Assembly (NCBI GenBank): GCA_937921775.1
Contig: CAKZUK010000123.1
Span: 1-50,444 of the forward strand
Direction: 5' to 3'
Length of the DNA stretch: 50,444 nucleotides
From: an uncultured Saprospiraceae bacterium
Lineage (GTDB): Bacteria > Bacteroidota > Bacteroidia > Chitinophagales > Saprospiraceae
Within the stretch, counting starts at the first letter, position 1, and every line of letters starts with the position of its first letter. Positions 45,210 to 50,444 of the stretch are shown here, in pieces. The notes beneath the pieces are model-generated. The model had not been told where the DNA came from. It saw only the letters and a program-made list of their open reading frames with translations, and made no database searches. The position numbers were made by a program, and so were the translations under genes.

Positions 45210-45445
45210 GTTAACCGAGTATTGTTAAGCCGGTGATTACGTAATAAAATAGAAAATCAAATAGGAAAGTGTGGTAAAGGCCTTGAGTGAGGGGCTTTAG
45301 TTTATGCTAACATAGCATTTTTATTTGGGACTTTGAGATGTTTAAACTTTTACTTTAGAATAAGTTGTTTAACATTAATCGATCAAAGATTCGGGATCAT
45401 GCCAATAAGTGTCTCATAAGAAATGAGATCATATTTATGATTTAA

Positions 45446-45481
45446 CAAAAAAAAAGTGCCCAGACATTACATCTGAGCACT
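45446..45481 (-). terminator. intrinsic terminator of the DUF937-OmpA gene
   Basis: On the minus strand AGTGCTCAGA pairs with TCTGGGCACT (one G-T pair), followed by nine T (A at 45446-45454). It lies 28 bp after the stop codon. The rest of the gap 45210-45445 shows nothing else. Confidence 0.85.
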
Positions 45482-45508
45482 CTCTTTATCTTTAAGAACA
45501 ATTGCGAA

Positions 45509-46897
45509 TTACTTCGTAATCGTTACTTCAATTCTACGATTAGCCGCCTGACCTTCTTTAGTGTCGTTTGACGCAGTAGGAGCAGATTGACCATAACCTT
45601 TTACAGAAATACGGTTAGCAGCGATACCTTGCTTAACAAGCATAGCTTGTACAGAAGCAGCACGCATTTTTGAAAGAGCCATGTTCTTTGCAGCATTACC
45701 AGTATTGTCAGTGTGACCACCAACTTCAATGTTGTAGTTAGGGTAAGCCTTCAATACCTGAGCAAGGTTTTCTACCTCAACTGCAGTAGTTGCAGTGATA
45801 TCAGCTTTACCTACAGCAAAGTTTAGGTTTTTAAAAGCAACTTTTTGACCAACAAGGTCACCACCAGTTTTGAACATATTGTTCAAGCCTTCACCAGCAG
45901 AACCAGCAGCAAATTTAACACCTTCAACTGCTTTTCTAGCAGCAGCAGTAGCAGCATCAAGTACTCCTCCAGCAGCGTCAGCTACAGCACCAGCAGCATC
46001 ACCAGCAGCACCAGCTACAGCGCCTACAGCATTTCCAGCAGCGTCAACAGCGTTTCCTGCAGCATTACCTACAGCGCCAGCAGCGTCACCTACAGCGCCA
46101 GCAGCACCAGAAGCAACATCACCTACAGCACCAGCAGCATCACCTACAGCGCCAGTAGTTTTGTCCATCATGTCGCCAGCAGCGTCAGTCATGCTTGAGC
46201 CATTGTACCAAGCCCATGCACCAACAGCAAGAGCTGCGATTAAAGCGATTGGTAAAATTCTACTTAACATAGACTTACCTTCACTTGCAGCAGCAGTAGC
46301 CGTGTTACCTACACCAGTAGCTACTTTATTAGCAGCACCTTTTAGGTTATCACCCATACCAGCTAAGCCAAGAAGGCTACCCATACCAGAAGGAGCAGCT
46401 TTAGCAACATGGTCTTTCTGACCTGCAAGCATGTCCATTAAGCCTTTAGCGTTTAAGCCACCGCTTTTTACTTGCTTGCCAATCATTCCGATTACCATCG
46501 GAGCAGCAAGTCTAAGCATAGAACCGGTTGCACCTTTGCCTAAGCCAGTTACGTTCATGATCATGTCAGTGATCGCTTGTGTTTTGTTACCCATCAAAAA
46601 GTTGAGGATAGTACCACCTGTGTTCATTAAACCATTTGAAGACTCACCGCCTCCAAGTAAAGAACCTAGGTTGTCAAAAATACCGCCGTCATGACCACCG
46701 TCATTTAGCATGTTCATAAGTCCAGCAGCTCCACTAGAGTTAGAACCTTTTGACATAACACTCCCTAAAATTGTAGGAAGAATAGCTCCCATAGCAGAAG
46801 ACGCTTTTGATTCGTCTGCACCCACTAGTTTACCGATTTGAGACATTGCAGCACCGCCTAACTGGCTTTGCAGCATGTCTAATAAATTAACAGCCAT
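45509..46897 (-). CDS. DUF937-OmpA fusion with Ala/Gly repeat linker
   Basis: 462 residues in three parts. First, a DUF937 (YidB-like) domain at about 1-170 (MAVNLLDMLQSQLGGAAM ... SSAMGAILPTILGSVM). Second, a single hydrophobic segment at about 213-232 (ILPIALIAALAVGAWAWY) followed by a repetitive Ala/Gly/Asp/Val linker of about 85 residues (GDAAGAVGDVASGAAGAVGD). Third, an OmpA C-terminal peptidoglycan-binding domain at about 345-462 (EVGGHTDNTGNAAKNMALS ... RISVKGYGQSAPTASN). The arrangement suggests a membrane-anchored protein tethered to peptidoglycan. The linker is encoded by GC-rich near-repeats unlike the rest of the region. Confidence 0.9.
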   Translation of the reverse strand: MAVNLLDMLQSQLGGAAMSQIGKLVGADESKASSAMGAILPTILGSVMSKGSNSSGAAGLMNMLNDGGHDGGIFDNLGSLLGGGESSNGLMNTGGTILNFLMGNKTQAITDMIMNVTGLGKGATGSMLRLAAPMVIGMIGKQVKSGGLNAKGLMDMLAGQKDHVAKAAPSGMGSLLGLAGMGDNLKGAANKVATGVGNTATAAASEGKSMLSRILPIALIAALAVGAWAWYNGSSMTDAAGDMMDKTTGAVGDAAGAVGDVASGAAGAVGDAAGAVGNAAGNAVDAAGNAVGAVAGAAGDAAGAVADAAGGVLDAATAAARKAVEGVKFAAGSAGEGLNNMFKTGGDLVGQKVAFKNLNFAVGKADITATTAVEVENLAQVLKAYPNYNIEVGGHTDNTGNAAKNMALSKMRAASVQAMLVKQGIAANRISVKGYGQSAPTASNDTKEGQAANRRIEVTITK

Positions 46898-47180
46898 AAT
46901 TGTCTGATTTTGAATTGATTAATAGTTGAAAAAGTATGTTTAATGTCTTATCAATTTCTTATGTAGATGGGATTGAAATGCTCAAAAGTAAAGCTATTTG
47001 AGCGTATATTGTAACGATATGTTGCTTTTTTTAAGAATTCCTTAACGTTTGGAAAGGATATGTAGGATAAGGAAATAGCTAAAAATGTTTTGGTCATATG
47101 TTTTGTTCTTATTGTCTTGTTTCGATAATAAGACGACATTTGCTCCAAAAGTAACTTAAAAAGGTGAGCTTATTGTTGAT
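46898..47180. other. intergenic stretch, no gene seen
   Basis: AT-rich. The only signal is CAAAAGTA at 46983-46990, which is a TACTTTTG -7 box on the minus strand for the DUF937-OmpA gene, with a leader of about 80 bases. Confidence 0.35.
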
Positions 47181-48086
47181 TTATATATGATTTGCTTTGG
47201 ATCGAGCCCAAAAACTAGCTAATGCGAAGCCAGATATTAGATGCCAGATTCCCCACCAGGCAGCAATGAGAGCCATCCCACCAAGGCCATCAAAGAAATT
47301 GAAAACCAAAATTAGCCCTAATCCTGAATTTTGAATACCTGTTTCAATAGATATTGCTCTGGAGTCGTATTCAGACAATAGAACGCTACGCGCAACCCAA
47401 TAGCCCATCGCTAAGGCAAGGGCATTGTGAACTAGGACAATCCAAAATACATTATAAACATATGCAACAATGTTGTCCCAATTGCCTAGGCTGGCAAATA
47501 TTACAAAACTTAGAAAAATTAAAATGGAGAGTATACGAACGGGGCGTTTTATTTTACTTGTAAAGCTTTCAAAACGACTATTTAGGAACATTCCGATAGC
47601 TAAGGGAATAACCATCAGGTTGAGAATGGTCTTGAACATCTCCCTTGGGCTTACTTCTAAATTTTGTGGCAAACTATCAACAGAAGGAATAAACCCTGAC
47701 CAAAAATAAAAGGCCATCGGTGTAATAATAATTGCCGCTAAAGTAACTACGGATGTGAGTGTAACAGATAGGGCAGCATTGGCTCCCGATAAATGAACTG
47801 CAAAGTTGGACACATTGCCTCCAGGGCAGACTCCTATAAGTACCATTCCCATAGCTATACTGGTGGCCGGATTAAATAGGTAAACCATTCCGATAGTCAA
47901 GATAGGTAGTAATAACAGCTGGCAAATTAGGCCAGTAATAGCAGCTTTAGGTTGTGTAATCACTCGTTTAAAATCAGAAATACGGATGTCAAGAGCTACT
48001 CCAAAAACTAAAAATGCCAAGCATATATTTAATAATATGAGTTGGTCAGCACTAAAATTTATTTTTACGAGGTCGATTGCATCCAT
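47181..48086 (-). CDS. bile acid:sodium symporter family (BASS) transporter
   Basis: 301 residues with about nine to ten membrane segments. Characteristic are FLVFGVALDIRISDFKRV, the GVCPGGNVSNFAVHLSGANAALSV signature near residue 90, and IETGIQNSGLGLILV in the sodium-binding region. Likely a sodium-coupled carrier for an organic anion; no neighbour points to a substrate. The start is in the first membrane helix context, MDAIDLVKINF. Confidence 0.9.
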   Translation of the reverse strand: MDAIDLVKINFSADQLILLNICLAFLVFGVALDIRISDFKRVITQPKAAITGLICQLLLLPILTIGMVYLFNPATSIAMGMVLIGVCPGGNVSNFAVHLSGANAALSVTLTSVVTLAAIIITPMAFYFWSGFIPSVDSLPQNLEVSPREMFKTILNLMVIPLAIGMFLNSRFESFTSKIKRPVRILSILIFLSFVIFASLGNWDNIVAYVYNVFWIVLVHNALALAMGYWVARSVLLSEYDSRAISIETGIQNSGLGLILVFNFFDGLGGMALIAAWWGIWHLISGFALASFWARSKANHI

Positions 48087-48211
48087 AATGGGAGCAAAAT
48101 AGTAAATTTAGCGAAGAAAGTGAGTAAGCAAAATTTGAGTGCCTGCTTAGGCTTAGGCTGGTAGAATGATTTTACCATTTAATCCATTCATTTTGTTTAA
48201 AAATTAAAATC

Positions 48212-49204
48212 ATGCAAAAAAAAGTAAACTGGGGTATATTAGGTCTAGGGCAGATCGCTCACAAATTTGTTGCAGACCTAAAATTAATCCCTAATGCAAC
48301 ACTTCATGCTGTTGCATCCACATCTGGAGAGCGTGCTCAAAACTTTGCAGCACAGTACGATGCGGTACATTACTATGGATCTTATGAGGAAATGATGAAG
48401 TGTCCTGACATAGATGTGGTGTATATCGCTTCACGTCATCCGCGTCATCATGAAAACACACTGTTGTGTTTGAAACATAAAATTCCGGTTTTGTGTGAAA
48501 AGCCATTCGCAATGAACGGAGTAGAAGTAGAAGAAATGATAGCTGCTTCAAAATCAAATCAGACCTTCTTGATGGAAGCGCTTTGGACACGTTTTCTACC
48601 TACCACCAAGAAAGTATTAGAACTGATTGACGATGATGTCATTGGTGAAATTACTGGAGTAAAAGCTGATTTTGGATTTAAAGCGAAATTTGATGAATCA
48701 GGACGTTTGTATAACCAAAATGAAGGAGGTGGCGCCTTGCTTGATATTGGAATTTATCCGATATTTCTGGCACTGCTATTACTCGGAAAGCCAGAAGAAA
48801 TAAAGGCTATAGCATCAATTGGGAAAACAAATGTAGACGAAACCTGCCACATGCTTTTTAAGTATTCCAATAATAGGATTGCTAACCTTCACGCAAGCAT
48901 CCTAAACGAAACCGCAACGGAAGCTTTTATTTATGGTACCAAAGGTGTGATTCGAATTAATTCACGTTTTCATGAATCGACTAGCGTGACCTTACTGTTA
49001 AATGACAAGGAGCCTAAAGATATTTTCTTTGAATTTCTTGGTTTTGGATATCGCTACGAGGCAGAGGCCGTTATGGAATATTTATCTAAAGATGTTATCG
49101 AGCATCCCTTGATGCCTCATTCCTTTAGTGTTGACTTAATGGAATTGCTGGACCGTGTGAGAAAGGAAGCTGGAATTTTTTATCCAACTTATGATCGCGT
49201 TTAA
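48212..49204 (+). CDS. Gfo/Idh/MocA family oxidoreductase
   Basis: NAD(P)-dependent sugar or dihydrodiol dehydrogenase-like enzyme, 330 residues. Rossmann motif VNWGILGLGQIAHKFV; catalytic-region CEKPFAMNGVE with the conserved Lys; GGGALLDIGIYPI in the C-terminal domain. The best-known relatives of this pattern are dimeric dihydrodiol dehydrogenase and 1,5-anhydro-D-fructose reductase-type proteins. The substrate is undecided. It is followed after 66 bp by the PhoD gene. Confidence 0.92.
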   Translation: MQKKVNWGILGLGQIAHKFVADLKLIPNATLHAVASTSGERAQNFAAQYDAVHYYGSYEEMMKCPDIDVVYIASRHPRHHENTLLCLKHKIPVLCEKPFAMNGVEVEEMIAASKSNQTFLMEALWTRFLPTTKKVLELIDDDVIGEITGVKADFGFKAKFDESGRLYNQNEGGGALLDIGIYPIFLALLLLGKPEEIKAIASIGKTNVDETCHMLFKYSNNRIANLHASILNETATEAFIYGTKGVIRINSRFHESTSVTLLLNDKEPKDIFFEFLGFGYRYEAEAVMEYLSKDVIEHPLMPHSFSVDLMELLDRVRKEAGIFYPTYDRV

Positions 49205-49270
49205 ATGATTTAAAACAACAAAATTTATTAGTGTAAAATTACTAAGCACAAAAAAAACTGTTTAATTAAC

Positions 49271-50341
49271 ATGAAGTACATCCGCTCTTTCCTTCTTTTT
49301 ATTTGCTTTGTTATCGCATCTTGTAATCAGCAGACGGTACCGCCGCCACCGACTACTGAAATCGGAGAAAAGCCGTCAGAAAAACCTAAAAAGGTAGAAG
49401 CTGCAAATATAGAAGTTATCGCATTTGGTTCTTGTAATAAAGTAGATTTACCTCAAAAGATGTGGTCACCCATACTTCAAAATGAACCTGATTTATGGAT
49501 TTGGCTGGGAGATATTTTATATGCGGACACCGAGAATATGAACAAGATGGCTGCCGATTATAAACAGCAAAAAAATCTACCAGGCTACAAAAACTTTATT
49601 GAACAATGCCCTGTAGTTGGTATCTGGGATGATCACGATTATGGAGTGAATGATGGAGGTAAAGAATTTCCAAAGAAAAACGCAAGTAAGAAATTATTAC
49701 TCGACTTCTTAGATGTTTCTAAAAATGAAAAAGTTTGGAAAAGACCTGGAGCTTATCAATCGTATTTATTTGGCGAACCGGGAAAAGAAGTGAAAGTTAT
49801 TTTACTCGACACTAGATATTTTAGGGATGATGTAAAAAGAACGATTGGAACAAATCGACGTTATATTCCAAATGAAAAGGGAACCATACTCGGAAAGGAA
49901 CAATGGGCTTGGCTAGAAAGAGAATTAAAAAATAGTAAGGCTCAGGTCAACATCATTGCCAGCAGTATTCAGGTTCTACCTAAAGAGCACCGATTCGAGA
50001 AGTGGGATAACTTTCCAAAAGAACGCGCTCGTCTTTTGCGTTTGATTCAAAATACCAATCCTAAGAAAGCAATCCTGCTAAGTGGAGACCGACACATATC
50101 TGAAATTTCCAAAGTCAAATTAAAAAAACTTTCTTATAGTCTATACGAAATTACCTCAAGTAGTCTTACACATGCACGCCCCAAACCAGAGGGTGAACCC
50201 AATCAGTATAGAGTAGGGGACTTGGTTGATAAAAATAATTTCTCTGTATTGAAATTTGATTGGACTCAGGAAGATGTAAAAGTAAAAGTTGAAATCAGAG
50301 GAGAACAAAATAAGGTTTATGAAAGCCAGGATTTGTTTTAA
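49271..50341 (+). CDS. PhoD-like metallophosphatase lipoprotein
   Basis: 356 residues with a lipoprotein signal (VIASCNQQ, Cys18) and a Pro-rich linker. The PhoD-type metallophosphoesterase domain has AFGSCNKVDLP, WIWLGDILYAD, GIWDDHDYGVNDGG, LLDTRYFRDD and LLSGDRHISEIS, which supply the metal and phosphate ligands. It acts on phosphoesters outside the inner membrane. The gene overlaps the next CDS by 23 bases, so the two are probably translated from one mRNA. Confidence 0.92.
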   Translation: MKYIRSFLLFICFVIASCNQQTVPPPPTTEIGEKPSEKPKKVEAANIEVIAFGSCNKVDLPQKMWSPILQNEPDLWIWLGDILYADTENMNKMAADYKQQKNLPGYKNFIEQCPVVGIWDDHDYGVNDGGKEFPKKNASKKLLLDFLDVSKNEKVWKRPGAYQSYLFGEPGKEVKVILLDTRYFRDDVKRTIGTNRRYIPNEKGTILGKEQWAWLERELKNSKAQVNIIASSIQVLPKEHRFEKWDNFPKERARLLRLIQNTNPKKAILLSGDRHISEISKVKLKKLSYSLYEITSSSLTHARPKPEGEPNQYRVGDLVDKNNFSVLKFDWTQEDVKVKVEIRGEQNKVYESQDLF

Positions 50342-50444
50342 TACAATCACCTTGCTTTTTATTCTTGCTTTTTCAAACGCAAGCTTTGCGCAAGTTGATT
50401 TACAGAATTCTGATCTACCACTTATTGTTATTGACACAGAAGGT
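50319..50444 (+). CDS. 5' part of a secreted protein, likely CotH-kinase-type (cut by window end)
   Basis: An ATG inside the last codons of the PhoD gene opens a frame that runs off the window: MKARICFNTITLLFILAFSN, then ASFAQ (signal peptidase site) and VDLQNSDLPLIVIDTEG. The sequence SDLPLIVIDTEG after the signal peptide is the opening strand typical of Bacteroidota CotH-domain proteins (SNLPIVVIDT). Only 42 codons are visible. Confidence 0.6.
   Translation, partial: MKARICFNTITLLFILAFSNASFAQVDLQNSDLPLIVIDTEG

Noticed and set aside
45845..46694. Ser/Ala/Pro-rich open frames on the plus strand
   Set aside because: They are the antisense of the Ala/Gly-rich DUF937-OmpA gene; low-complexity codons leave the other strand open.
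46951..47148. 65-aa minus-strand frame in the gap before the BASS transporter gene
   Set aside because: Asn/Thr/Phe-rich composition typical of AT-rich non-coding DNA; it overlaps the likely promoter of the DUF937-OmpA gene.

Overview
The window comes from a Bacteroidota chromosome, most likely a marine-type Saprospiria relative. The evidence is type IX secretion (T9SS) sorting tails, SprB-type adhesin repeats, promoter boxes of the TAnnTTTG type, A-rich leaders without Shine-Dalgarno sequences, and many Sec/SPII lipoproteins. No rRNA, tRNA, CRISPR array, prophage or classical transposase was seen.

Layout. 1-8400: a MITE-like palindrome, a CHAP lipoprotein, a large multi-spanning membrane protein, a GH20 hexosaminidase lipoprotein, a four-helix-bundle (S23/IVS family) gene bracketed by two copies of an 81-bp tandem array, dCTP deaminase, a phosphopantetheinyl transferase and a small anchored protein. 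8438-12567: heptose epimerase (hldD) and glycine decarboxylase (gcvP). 12807-26149: two tandem paralogous copies of a three-gene cassette. Each copy has a ~480-aa helical cytoplasmic protein of unknown family, a divergent giant secreted protein (cohesin-like domain, SprB repeats, dockerin-like segment, T9SS tail), and a 194-aa secreted protein with a dockerin-like segment. 26262-34191: housekeeping genes (metK, FAH-family hydrolase, trpS, ridA, rpmF, DUF177, fumC, sodA/B). 34533-41691: lipoproteins, cutC, a second four-helix-bundle gene next to a 414-bp palindromic word array, two thioredoxin-fold proteins, a T9SS cargo and a double CDGSH protein. 42072-50444: a secreted protein of unknown function, an M48 protease, a DUF937-OmpA fusion, a BASS transporter, a Gfo/Idh/MocA oxidoreductase, a PhoD phosphatase lipoprotein and the first 42 codons of a likely CotH-type protein.

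Two things stand out. First, the intergenic regions carry more than a dozen imperfect palindromes. Their long outer arms differ from element to element and are often made of short repeated words. Their centres reuse a few short motifs (ATGCGGAGCT, CGAGGGCTC, CGTTCGAGTG, CGTGAAT). They often start or end exactly at a stop codon, and the two largest lie against the two four-helix-bundle genes. This could be an undescribed family of non-autonomous elements. Second, the duplicated cassette pairs cohesin-like and dockerin-like segments with an uncharacterised divergent gene, which suggests a dedicated surface-assembly system. Both interpretations are inference; the repeats, domain motifs and gene layout are seen directly. 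All alignments were made by eye.
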